Part shown: positions 1 through 7,029 of the stretch, in pieces
Layout of the letters: every line of letters starts with the position of its first letter
Position numbering within the stretch: position 1 is the stretch's first letter
Program-made: the position numbers and the translations under genes
Notes under the pieces: model-generated
The model's input: the letters and a program-made list of their open reading frames with translations, nothing else
The model's database searches: none
What the model was told of the DNA's origin: nothing
Assembly (NCBI GenBank): GCA_031405895.1
Contig: JANOFL010000215.1
Location: 1-10,224 of the forward strand
Origin: BJ22 sp031405895
GTDB taxonomy: Bacteria > Planctomycetota > Planctomycetia > Pirellulales > Pirellulaceae
Direction of reading: 5' to 3'
DNA: 10,224 bases

Positions 1-76
1 CGGGGCCGGCCGATAACTGATGGTGAAACCTCTTGCGGGAGGGAAGGGACACGGATCGTCCCGTTTCAGGATAGAA

Positions 77-117
77 GTCACGCCATGACGATGGAGCGGC
101 ATGGCGTGACTTTTTTT
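77..117 (+). terminator. Rho-independent terminator of a gene off the left edge
   Basis: An 11-bp perfect stem (GTCACGCCATG at 77-87 with CATGGCGTGAC at 100-110) encloses a 12-nt loop and is followed at once by seven T residues (111-117). There is no A-run on the other side, so it works rightward only. The gene it serves must end before position 77: the first stops are TAA at 14-16 and TGA at 18-20, in different frames, and too little of that gene is present to tell which is real or what it encodes. Confidence 0.88.
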
Positions 118-213
118 GTCGGCCGGCAGCCCGGCCACTTCTTGCGACCAGTTCTGGCCGGGTGAGCAGACGATTCACGTCTCGTTGCGCGGCACCGCCG
201 AGTCAACTTCGTG

Positions 214-327
214 CTCGTACTCAGCGCAGCGGTGCTCGTGCTCGTAATCCAGTTCTTCAAGTGTGCCCGCTGGTCGACTTCGCGGCCTGGTCGGGACCTG
301 GAGCAGGATTGCGATTACGAGCACGAG
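214..327. repeat. Hexamer-based inverted repeat in the left convergent intergenic region
   Basis: CTCGTGCTCGTAATC (235-249) and GATTACGAGCACGAG (313-327) are a perfect 15-bp inverted repeat 63 nt apart. Read on the minus strand, the left arm continues as GATTACGAGCACGAGCACC, then GCTGCGC, then TGAGTACGAGCACGA, ending near 210. This is the same plan as the repeat at 5992-6118. The right arm keeps only its GATTACGAGCACGAG head and then decays into purine-rich sequence. The rest of 118-365 shows no credible gene. A 10-bp palindrome CGAGCGCTCG lies at 351-360, just past the M14 stop, without a T-run. The element may help end transcription from the leftward M14 gene, but that is inference. Confidence 0.8.
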
Positions 328-365
328 GAAGAAAAGAAGCCGGATGCTACCGAGCGCTCGTCGAC

Positions 366-3029
366 TCAATGCCCGGCCCCAAACATCACGGCATTGATAA
401 AGAGCCGTTGCAGCGCGGGATACATCGCGCGAAAGTTGGGATCGTCAGTGAAGGCAACGACATGCCCGTCGCCGATGGAGCGGTAGACCGCATAGGGCGT
501 TTCGGCCAGCAGTTTCTGGCTGGTCGGCCAGCAGAACCCGCTCGCGAGGAGTTTGTCTTCCTTCGCGAAAGTCACCAGCGACCGGCCCTCGGTCTCGCCC
601 GTCGGTGAAAGTATCAGCGACCCGGTGTAGAAGACTTCCAGGCCGGGCCGGTAGCCAAACGTGACCCAGTGGCGGTCAAAAACGCTGGCCCGGAAAAAGG
701 CTCCTGGCACGCCGTCGGGCGTGACTTTCTCGGTCTTGTCTTTTTCTTCCCGCTCACCCGGCAAGTCGACTTTGCGTTTGACGATCAGGTTCTTCAGCAG
801 GCCGTTCTCCGGGTCGGCAGCCCAGGCGGTGGCTCCACGGAGCAGGACCAGCGTTCCGCCCCGTTCACACCAGCCGCGCAGTTCCTCCGCACGCGATTTG
901 CCAAAGCCGCTCCCTTGCCCATAGTTGCCATCGGGCAACACGATCACGTCGAACTCGTCGAGCTTGACGCCGCCGAAGTCTTCGCCCTTGACCCGGGTTG
1001 TCGGATACTGCAGCCGCTCGTCGAACAGATGCCAGGTGTGGCCGCAGGACTCGCGGGTGGGTTCGGCGACAAGCAGGAGGATGCGGGGCGGCTTGACCCA
1101 CTGGACATCGGGCCCGCCCATGTGAGCGCCTTTGTCGACCCAGGCCGAATCGAGCGGGACGACTTCGACCCCAAACCGTCGGCTGACTTCGGCGACTCGC
1201 GCACCCGTGTCAGGTGCATTGCCTGAGACTTTCACGATCAGCGTTCCGCGGCCAAACTCGCGGCCGCTCATGGTGAACGGCTCGTCGTTGACATGGACGC
1301 GGACTTTCTGCTGCAGGAGCGGCGAGAGGGCCTGCATGGCCCCGTCGGTGCCGGGAATCACCCAGGCGACCTGGGCGGCAACCGGTTCGACCGCTGCAGA
1401 GGCAACTTCATCGGCCCACAACGAACTGGCCACCGTCGCAAGGCCGGTCTGGACGCAGTTGACGTCAAAAGCCAGCGGCAGGCTCCACGCGGTCACGTCG
1501 TAGATTTCGTCACCGAGCCGCAACTCGTTTCGCTCCAGCTGCCGGCGGAGAAACTTTTCGTCCATGCTGACCTGGCGGTCCATCAAGGCCCGCAGCAGGC
1601 GGCCCGCGGGCTGGGCGACCGGGACGTGGAGCGTGCCGGCTGGAATGCCGAAGTCGCGCAGCTCGCCGGAACTGATCGATTCACCGGCCAGCGTCAGGGC
1701 TTCATCGACGCGGCGGACTTCGATCCCGTTGCGAACCAGCAGGCGGGCCATCTCGGCCGTCCGCTGCGGATCGTCGTTGAACAGAAAGTAGTGTTGCACC
1801 GGGCCGGTCTGGCCCAGTTCGACATTCTGCCGCCGCGCGGCGTAGAAGCCGGCCAGCAGCTCCTTGTGATTGTTCGCTGCGAACTCCAGTGTCGCCACGC
1901 CGCTGACATAGTTGTGCCGTACGCCGTCTTCGTAGGTCAGCCGGGTCTGATCGTCGCGGTCGACCACGAGCCCGCGGGCACTCGCCTGTTCCCAGAGGAT
2001 GCCAATGCCGCCCTGAAGGGTCGGCCATTCGCTGCCGTAGCCGGGATAAAAGGCGTCAAAAATTTCCCGCGTGACGTAGCCAAAGCCGTATTGGTCAAAG
2101 TGGCCTGCCTGGAACTTGCCCAGCCGCTCCATCCAGTCGAGCTGGCCCGGCAGCAGGTACGGGTTCTTCGGATCGGCTGGCGGCGAGAAGTAGTAGGACG
2201 ACTCCGCTCCCATCTCGTGCGAGTCGACATAGATCTGCGGGTGCCAGGCGAGGTAGGCCGCAACTTTGGCGCGGACTTCGCGCTGGCTGTGGCGGAACCA
2301 GTCGCGGTTCATGTCGAACCAGTAATGGTTGAATCGCCCACCCGGCCAGCGTTCAGTGTGCTCGTTGGAATATGGGTTGCCCTGGCTGAACAGCCCGCGG
2401 GTTTCGCGAAAAACATTGACAAACCGGTCGCGGCCGTCGGGATTCTGCAACGGGTCGATGATGACCACCAGGTTTTCGAGCTGCTGGCGGGTTTCTTCGC
2501 GCTGGTCGGCGAGCAGGTGCCACGCGGTCAGCAAAGCCGAGTCGCTGGGCGAAATCTCATTGCCGTGGACACAGTATGCCAGCCAGATTACAGCCGGCAT
2601 GTCAGCCATCAACCCGTCGGCTGTGGTCTGGTCACAAGTCCGCGGATCAGCCAGCCGTTTCATGTTGGCCTGGATCTCGTCGAGCCGGGCGATGTTGCGG
2701 GCGGAGGAGATGACCAGATAGTTGAGCGAGCGGCCCTCGCTGGTTTCGCCGTACTGCACGAGCCGCGTCCGGTCGGGAGCGGCCCTGGCAAGAGCCTGGA
2801 GATAGACCTCGATCTGGAGGTGGCTGGAAATCTCCTCACCCCAGCCGTAGCGGAGTACCGCGCGGCTGTCGGGAACCGCCGGGTCGGCTTGCACTTCGGG
2901 CAATGGCAGCAACCACGACGCGGCCTGGCCGGCGTTTTCGCCGGCCCCGTTCTCCTGGGCCGACACCAGGTCCGTGGCTGTCGCAAGACTCGCGATCGCA
3001 ATCAGGGCAGCCAGCAGTCGAATGCTCAT
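366..3029 (-). CDS. Secreted M14-family zinc carboxypeptidase-like protein with C-terminal GATase-like domain
   Basis: An 887-residue exported metallopeptidase-like protein, expected to cleave residues from peptide C-termini outside the cytoplasm. Residues 1-24 form a signal peptide with a likely cut after VSA24. The M14 catalytic domain covers about 60-400. The HGNE motif gives zinc ligands H155 and E158, the third ligand is H271 in DSHEMG, N241-R242 in DMNRDW fits the substrate-carboxylate site, and E347 in ILWEQ, 76 residues after H271, fits the catalytic glutamate. All key residues are therefore present. Residues about 648-735 resemble a class I glutamine-amidotransferase-like fold (RILLLVAEP, FDVIVLPDGNYG, GGTLVLLRGAT) without a clear catalytic triad. 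A charged linker lies at 757-768. The frame is open upstream to 3278, but I start at ATG 3029 because the signal peptide begins there and the upstream stretch is hairpin DNA. It has no clear Shine-Dalgarno sequence. It diverges from comEC. The peptide substrate is unknown. Confidence 0.88.
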   Translation of the reverse strand: MSIRLLAALIAIASLATATDLVSAQENGAGENAGQAASWLLPLPEVQADPAVPDSRAVLRYGWGEEISSHLQIEVYLQALARAAPDRTRLVQYGETSEGRSLNYLVISSARNIARLDEIQANMKRLADPRTCDQTTADGLMADMPAVIWLAYCVHGNEISPSDSALLTAWHLLADQREETRQQLENLVVIIDPLQNPDGRDRFVNVFRETRGLFSQGNPYSNEHTERWPGGRFNHYWFDMNRDWFRHSQREVRAKVAAYLAWHPQIYVDSHEMGAESSYYFSPPADPKNPYLLPGQLDWMERLGKFQAGHFDQYGFGYVTREIFDAFYPGYGSEWPTLQGGIGILWEQASARGLVVDRDDQTRLTYEDGVRHNYVSGVATLEFAANNHKELLAGFYAARRQNVELGQTGPVQHYFLFNDDPQRTAEMARLLVRNGIEVRRVDEALTLAGESISSGELRDFGIPAGTLHVPVAQPAGRLLRALMDRQVSMDEKFLRRQLERNELRLGDEIYDVTAWSLPLAFDVNCVQTGLATVASSLWADEVASAAVEPVAAQVAWVIPGTDGAMQALSPLLQQKVRVHVNDEPFTMSGREFGRGTLIVKVSGNAPDTGARVAEVSRRFGVEVVPLDSAWVDKGAHMGGPDVQWVKPPRILLLVAEPTRESCGHTWHLFDERLQYPTTRVKGEDFGGVKLDEFDVIVLPDGNYGQGSGFGKSRAEELRGWCERGGTLVLLRGATAWAADPENGLLKNLIVKRKVDLPGEREEKDKTEKVTPDGVPGAFFRASVFDRHWVTFGYRPGLEVFYTGSLILSPTGETEGRSLVTFAKEDKLLASGFCWPTSQKLLAETPYAVYRSIGDGHVVAFTDDPNFRAMYPALQRLFINAVMFGAGH

Positions 3030-3079
3030 CGGGCGGAATCCATTGTTGGAGGCGATAATCTGGCCGTCGTCAGTCCCTG

Positions 3080-3085
3080 ATTCTA
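3080..3085 (-). promoter_or_regulatory. Candidate -10 box for the M14 gene
   Basis: On the minus strand TAGAAT (5 of 6 matches to TATAAT) sits in the context CGACTAGAATC, 51 nt before the ATG at 3029. No good -35 lies at normal spacing; the best hexamer at 17 nt is CAGGCA (3 of 6 matches). The context resembles the box at 3345-3350 on the other strand. Confidence 0.4.
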
Positions 3086-3160
3086 GTCGGGCCGAAGCGG
3101 GTTGCCTGGTCCAGCGGGAAGGGGTCGGAAGTCGTTTTCGTCCGGGTTGGCACTCGGTCG

Positions 3161-3317
3161 AGGGCTCCCGCCCTGGACCGCACTGACCAAGGGCTCCGCC
3201 CTTTCGGCCGCGTGGTGACCGGGACAGGGCAGTGGGACGAAGGCAGAGCCTTTGGTTCCCGGCGCGCCGGGATTCCACGGCAGGAGCCGTGGAACGAGTA
3301 GAGGGAGCCGTGGAACG
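3161..3317. repeat. Block of back-to-back short hairpins between the divergent genes
   Basis: Five potential hairpins follow one another: AGGGC/GCCCT with a 4-nt loop (3161-3174), AAGGGC/GCCCTT with a 3-nt loop (3189-3203), GGGA..AAGGC/GCCTT..TCCC (3234-3260), the perfect 16-bp palindrome TCCCGGCGCGCCGGGA (3257-3272), and TTCCACGGC/GCCGTGGAA with a 4-nt loop (3273-3294). GGAGCCGTGGAACG then occurs twice, at 3283-3296 and 3304-3317, one 21-nt period apart. These look like fragments of dispersed intergenic repeat families that I recall from planctomycete genomes. No protein coding is credible in 3030-3414; the open frame here is only the upstream extension of its neighbours. Confidence 0.75.
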
Positions 3318-3319
3318 GG

Positions 3320-3350
3320 TCGACAGGGCATTCCGTGAATTCGCTACAAT
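3320..3350 (+). promoter_or_regulatory. Candidate sigma-70-type promoter for comEC
   Basis: TCGACA (3320-3325, 5 of 6 matches to TTGACA) and TACAAT (3345-3350, 5 of 6 matches to TATAAT) are 19 nt apart, slightly long. Transcription would begin near 3357, giving a leader of about 58 nt before the ATG at 3415. It lies immediately after the hairpin block. Confidence 0.45.
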
Positions 3351-3414
3351 CGGCCGGCGCCGCGATTCAACGGGCGGCGATCCAGTTTCTTTCCCTTGCT
3401 TGCTGACCGACGCG

Positions 3415-5952
3415 ATGACTCATGCGGGACCAGGCACGGTCCGGGATGGTCCACCGACACTGGTGCTGCTCGGCGGAGCCGCGACGGCTGGAATTGCCGT
3501 CGACCGCTGGCTCGACTTGCCGTTGGTGGCTTGGCTGGCGGGACTGGCTGGCGGAGTTGTCTACTGGTGGTATTGCTGGCGACGGGATTCGCGCTCGACC
3601 GCGGGCTGGATGCCCCTTTTGATCGCGTGGTGTTCAACCGGAGCGATCTGGCATCATGTCTGGTGGAACGTTTTTCCCGCAAGCGAAATCGCGTTGCTGG
3701 CGAATGACGGTCCGCAGCCGGTGGCCTTGCGCCTGATGCTGACCGGCGAAGCGCGGCAGATGGCGTTGCCGCCAGTCACGCCGCTGGTCAACCAGGGCGA
3801 TGAACCGCGTTTTCGGTTTCCCGCGCGGGTGCTGGAAGTCCGGGACGGCGATATCTGGCGAAGAGCTTCGGGGCAGATCGAAGTTTTCGTGCGCGGCCAC
3901 TGGGACGAGGGCCGGGCGGGTGACCGGGTCGAGCTGTTTGGCGAGATCGCACTGACCACACGGGCCCGCAATCCAGGGCAGTATGACTTGCGAGAGCATC
4001 AGCGCGGCGAACGGCGACTGGCCTGGGTCAGGGTCCTGGAGCCGCAGGCGTTGACCATCCTCGAGCGGACCGGTGGCTGGCTGGGACGGTTCCGGACAGC
4101 GACGCGCGTGCGGCTCGATCAGCTGGTTCACCGGCACGTCTCGGCGAGTCAGGCACCGTTGGCTTCGGCGATCCTGCTCGGCAATCGCGTGCAGATCAGC
4201 CAGGAAGAACAGCAGCGCTACCTGCTGACGGGGACCGTGCATATCCTCGCGATTTCGGGGCTGCACATGGGGATCATGGCGGGCGGACTGTTTCTGCTGT
4301 TGCGGCTGGGCTGGATCGAGCGGCGGGTCAGCCTGGCGCTGGTGATGTTCACGGTGCTCTTTTATGGCTGGCTCGTGGAGTACAGCGCTCCGGTGGGGCG
4401 GTCGGCGGCGATGATCGCGGTTTTTTGCCTCGCCCGGATCATCGGCCGGCCGGTACGGCCATCGGTTTTGCTGGCCTGTTGCGGACTGGTCGTGCTTGGA
4501 CTGTGTCCGTCGAGCCTGTTGAACGCGGGAGCCCAGTTGTCGTTTCTGGCCGTCGCCGTCCTTGCGTGGGAAGTCAAGCGTCCGGCGGGCCGGCGGCACA
4601 CGGATCCCCTGCAACTGCTGATCGAACAGTCGCGGCCCAAGCCGGCAAGGTTGCTGTATTGGGCTGGCCACTGGTTCATGCGAACGGCGCGCGTGGGAGG
4701 GCTGATCTGGCTGACGGCAACGCCTCTGGTCGCCTGGCGCTTTCACCTCTTCACGCCGGCTGGGCTTGTGATCAATCCGCTCGTGATGGTGCCCATGAGC
4801 CTGGCGCTGTATGGCGGGATGCTGGTGATGCTTTTTGGAGGCTGGATGATGCCCTTGGCCTGGCTGGGCGGCCAGCTCTGTTCGGTTTCGCTGGCCGCGA
4901 TCGACTGGCTGGTGGCGACGGGATCGCGAACGGCAGGCGGGAGCCTGTGGGTGATCGGTCCGGTCGCGTTCGCAGTCGCCGCTTATTATCTCTGGCTGGG
5001 CTGGCTGGCGTGGCGCGACCGTCGCGATTTCAGAGTCCTCCCGGTGATCAAGCTGACCGCGGTCTGGATCGTCGCGGGCTGGTGCGTTCCGGAGATGGTC
5101 TCCCGAGCCCTGAACCGGCCAGGGGCAGGAACGATGGAAGCCGTCTTCATCGATGTCGGTCACGGCAGTGCAACGCTGGTGCGGTTTCCGGACGGACGCA
5201 ACCTTCTTTTTGACGCGGGCAGTTTTGGAGCGCCGGAAACCGGAGTCCGCAGTGTCTCGGCCGTGCTCTGGTCGCTGGGGATCGATCACCTCGACGCCTT
5301 GATCGTCAGCCATGCCGACACCGACCATTTCAATGCGGTGCCGGGCTTGTGCCAGCGATTCAGCGTCGGGCGGGTCTGGATGACACCACAAACACGCTTC
5401 GACGACGCGCCCAGTGTGGTCTACATGCACGAGGAACTCCGGCGACTGCGGGTCTCGACCGGCCAACTGGTCGCGGAAGACCGGCTGGATTGCGGCGATG
5501 GAGTCGAGGCCACGGTGCTTGGCCCGGCCGAGGGATTTTACGGCGGGAATGACAACGCCCGCAGCATCGTGCTGTTGATTGAGCAAGGCGGACGGAGCCT
5601 GTTGCTGACGGGCGACATTGAGCCGCCCGGGCTGGAAAGACTCAACGGCTTCGACACGCAACGCCGGACCACCATCGCGGCAGCGCCGCATCACGGCAGC
5701 CTGAATAGCAGTCCGGAAGTGTTCAGTGAGTGGTGCGCGCCCCAACTGGTGGTCATTAGCGCCGACCCGGACCGGATTGCCGGGGACTGCCTTTCTCGTT
5801 GGCGCGAGCTCGCGCCGCAGGTTGCCTCGACGAGCGAGTTTGGCGCGATCGCCGTCCGTTGGACGGAAGCTGGAGTCGAATCCCGGCACTGGCTGGACGG
5901 CGAATGGTCGTGGCGCTGGCGCGCAGTGCCGTTGCCCCGCTGGACGAATTGA
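3415..5952 (+). CDS. comEC: ComEC/Rec2-family DNA uptake channel protein
   Basis: An 845-residue inner-membrane protein, the channel through which one DNA strand enters the cell in natural transformation. Hydrophobic segments near 15-50 and 64-82 precede a soluble N-terminal region (about 100-210, DUF4131 position). The polytopic competence domain covers about 230-535, with the hallmark HILAISGLHMGI at 276-287 and PVGRSAAM at 326-333. The C-terminal metallo-beta-lactamase-like domain covers about 573-825: FIDVGHGSA (578-586), SHADTDH (632-638), LLTGD (730-734) and PHHGS (758-762). All three parts of the family are present, so it is full length. DVGHGSA differs from the more usual DVGQGDA. The frame is open back to 3232, but the hairpin block and candidate promoter fall in that part, so ATG 3415 is preferred; it has no visible Shine-Dalgarno sequence. 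It appears to be transcribed alone. Whether this organism is naturally competent cannot be told from this gene. Confidence 0.93.
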   Translation: MTHAGPGTVRDGPPTLVLLGGAATAGIAVDRWLDLPLVAWLAGLAGGVVYWWYCWRRDSRSTAGWMPLLIAWCSTGAIWHHVWWNVFPASEIALLANDGPQPVALRLMLTGEARQMALPPVTPLVNQGDEPRFRFPARVLEVRDGDIWRRASGQIEVFVRGHWDEGRAGDRVELFGEIALTTRARNPGQYDLREHQRGERRLAWVRVLEPQALTILERTGGWLGRFRTATRVRLDQLVHRHVSASQAPLASAILLGNRVQISQEEQQRYLLTGTVHILAISGLHMGIMAGGLFLLLRLGWIERRVSLALVMFTVLFYGWLVEYSAPVGRSAAMIAVFCLARIIGRPVRPSVLLACCGLVVLGLCPSSLLNAGAQLSFLAVAVLAWEVKRPAGRRHTDPLQLLIEQSRPKPARLLYWAGHWFMRTARVGGLIWLTATPLVAWRFHLFTPAGLVINPLVMVPMSLALYGGMLVMLFGGWMMPLAWLGGQLCSVSLAAIDWLVATGSRTAGGSLWVIGPVAFAVAAYYLWLGWLAWRDRRDFRVLPVIKLTAVWIVAGWCVPEMVSRALNRPGAGTMEAVFIDVGHGSATLVRFPDGRNLLFDAGSFGAPETGVRSVSAVLWSLGIDHLDALIVSHADTDHFNAVPGLCQRFSVGRVWMTPQTRFDDAPSVVYMHEELRRLRVSTGQLVAEDRLDCGDGVEATVLGPAEGFYGGNDNARSIVLLIEQGGRSLLLTGDIEPPGLERLNGFDTQRRTTIAAAPHHGSLNSSPEVFSEWCAPQLVVISADPDRIAGDCLSRWRELAPQVASTSEFGAIAVRWTEAGVESRHWLDGEWSWRWRAVPLPRWTN

Positions 5953-5991
5953 CGGCTGGTCGGGAATCAAGACCCCGAAATGGGGATTTCT

Positions 5992-6118
5992 TTCGTGCTC
6001 GTGCTCAGGCCCGTGCCTTCGGGACGGTACCCGTAATCGTACTTCTGGCAGGACATTCGATTACGAGTACGAGTACGAGTACCATCCCGGCGGACCGGGA
6101 TTGAGTACGAGTACGAGT
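5992..6118. repeat. Head-to-head pair of hexamer repeat units between comEC and the ABC operon
   Basis: The right unit (plus strand) reads GATTAC(GAGTAC)x3 C at 6059-6083, then the hairpin ATCCCGG-CGGA-CCGGGAT (6084-6101), then TTGAGTACGAGTACGAGT. The left unit, read on the minus strand from 6038 down to 5992, has the same order: GATTACGGGTACC, a different short hairpin (CCCG/CGGG at 6010-6013 and 6020-6023), then TGAGCACGAGCACGAA. The two GATTACG heads face each other across 20 nt (6039-6058). The rest of 5953-6201 holds no credible gene. TGGGCCCA at 6143-6150 and GGCCC/GGGCC (6145-6149/6156-6160) could form weak stems past the ABC operon stop. The position between two converging stop codons suggests a role in ending transcription, which is inference. 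Confidence 0.85.
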
Positions 6119-6201
6119 TGTTGGGAGTCTGCGAAAACCCCTTGGGCCCAGGGCAGGGCCGAATGGCGGAAAAGTTCAATACGTCGAATGCCACGCCAAA
6201 C

Positions 6202-7029
6202 TCAGGAATCGTCGGCCGAGAGGTACTCGTGCGACGTGATTCGCCACAAGGCCGCCGCAAGCGCTGCGCTCCCAATCAGGGCCAGCACGCCAAGATGGGT
6301 CCAGATTCCGTAGTCGCCATACAGGGCGCGGTAATCGTCGAGGTTGGCTGGAAAAAGCCAGCGGTACCAGCGAAAGACCAGTTCCTGCAGATGGTAGCGG
6401 ACCGACAGGAAGCGGACGACGGCCGGGATTCCGGCCAGAAACAGCTCGGACACGAGAGCCCACGCGACGCAAGCCACCATCGCCCGCTTGAAGAAAAACG
6501 TGCCCAGAAAGGAAAGCACGCAGCCGTAGACCACGATTGCGATCGCGAACATCGCCAGCAGCGTGCCGAGCAGGTGCAGCGGGTTGTAAACCGCCCCCGC
6601 CAGCCGCGCGATTACGACGCTGCCGGTGAGCGCCACCGTCGTGACGGCCATGGACTGGATCATCGCCGCGAGCAGCTTGCCAAGCAGGTTCGAGATCCGC
6701 CCGCGCGGCCGGCTGGCCGTGTAGACCCAGGTCTTCCCTTCCAGCTCGGCGTCCACGATCGTCGACGACCAGAGCAGCAGCGATAGAAAGCAGACGATCG
6801 AAACCATCGCGATGATCAAAAACTCGGGCACGGCGATGTTGACGGACCCGCCTGCCAGCCGCGGCACGACGAAGATCAGGAACATCATCACCGGCGGAAA
6901 CGCAGCCAGGACAATCGCAACCGCGATCCGCTGGACCGAGAGTGAGCGGGTGATTTCGAACGCGCAGGTTGCCAGCGGGCCGTTGGGCCAGATGGCGCGG
7001 CGGGATGCGATCCCATCAGCTTTCTCCAC
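6202..7029 (-). CDS. ABC-2 type transporter permease (permease B)
   Basis: A 275-residue inner-membrane protein, the membrane half of the ATPase B exporter. About six hydrophobic helices are visible: 35-57, 68-88, 118-141, 151-175, 182-206 and 244-262. Between helices 2 and 3, TASRPRGR..LLGKLL (104-120) is the cytoplasmic coupling-type motif (SRP..R....GKL) of NosY-like ABC-2 permeases, and permease A has its own version. The start is a GTG at 7029, 14 nt inside the ATPase B gene. It is chosen because a GAGG Shine-Dalgarno sequence lies 7 nt upstream and a nearby ATG is out of frame. It is the last gene of the operon. No substrate-specific feature is visible. Assignment to the ABC-2 permease class is solid; the exact subfamily is less so. 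Confidence 0.85.
   Translation of the reverse strand: MEKADGIASRRAIWPNGPLATCAFEITRSLSVQRIAVAIVLAAFPPVMMFLIFVVPRLAGGSVNIAVPEFLIIAMVSIVCFLSLLLWSSTIVDAELEGKTWVYTASRPRGRISNLLGKLLAAMIQSMAVTTVALTGSVVIARLAGAVYNPLHLLGTLLAMFAIAIVVYGCVLSFLGTFFFKRAMVACVAWALVSELFLAGIPAVVRFLSVRYHLQELVFRWYRWLFPANLDDYRALYGDYGIWTHLGVLALIGSAALAAALWRITSHEYLSADDS

Noticed and set aside
175..369. 64-codon minus-strand reading frame with a hydrophobic stretch, starting at a TTG that overlaps the M14 stop
   Set aside because: The hydrophobic residues come from reading the CTCGTGCTCGTAATC repeat arm in one frame, and the tail is the repeat read as EYEHE. There is no Shine-Dalgarno sequence and the start is TTG. A small protein cannot be excluded but nothing supports it.
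1293..3080. 595-codon open frame antisense to the M14 gene
   Set aside because: It has no recognisable domain, and the opposite strand encodes intact M14 zinc-site motifs and a signal peptide.
3634..5970. 778-codon open frame antisense to comEC
   Set aside because: Its composition is that of GC-rich antisense shadow (Arg, Pro, Gln, His), with no recognisable domain, and comEC on the other strand carries all family motifs.
5964..5990. Terminator of comEC (CCCC-GAAAT-GGGG then ATTTCTTTC)
   Set aside because: The stem has only 4 bp and is followed by a broken T-run. It is too weak to call next to the much larger repeat structure just downstream.
6059..6117. CRISPR-like array
   Set aside because: The repeats are tandem hexamers in paired inverted units with no spacers of constant length, and no cas genes are near.
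6141..6160. Terminator of the ABC operon
   Set aside because: GC-rich stems are possible (GGCCC/GGGCC), but the T-run on the minus strand is only four long and offset from the stem.
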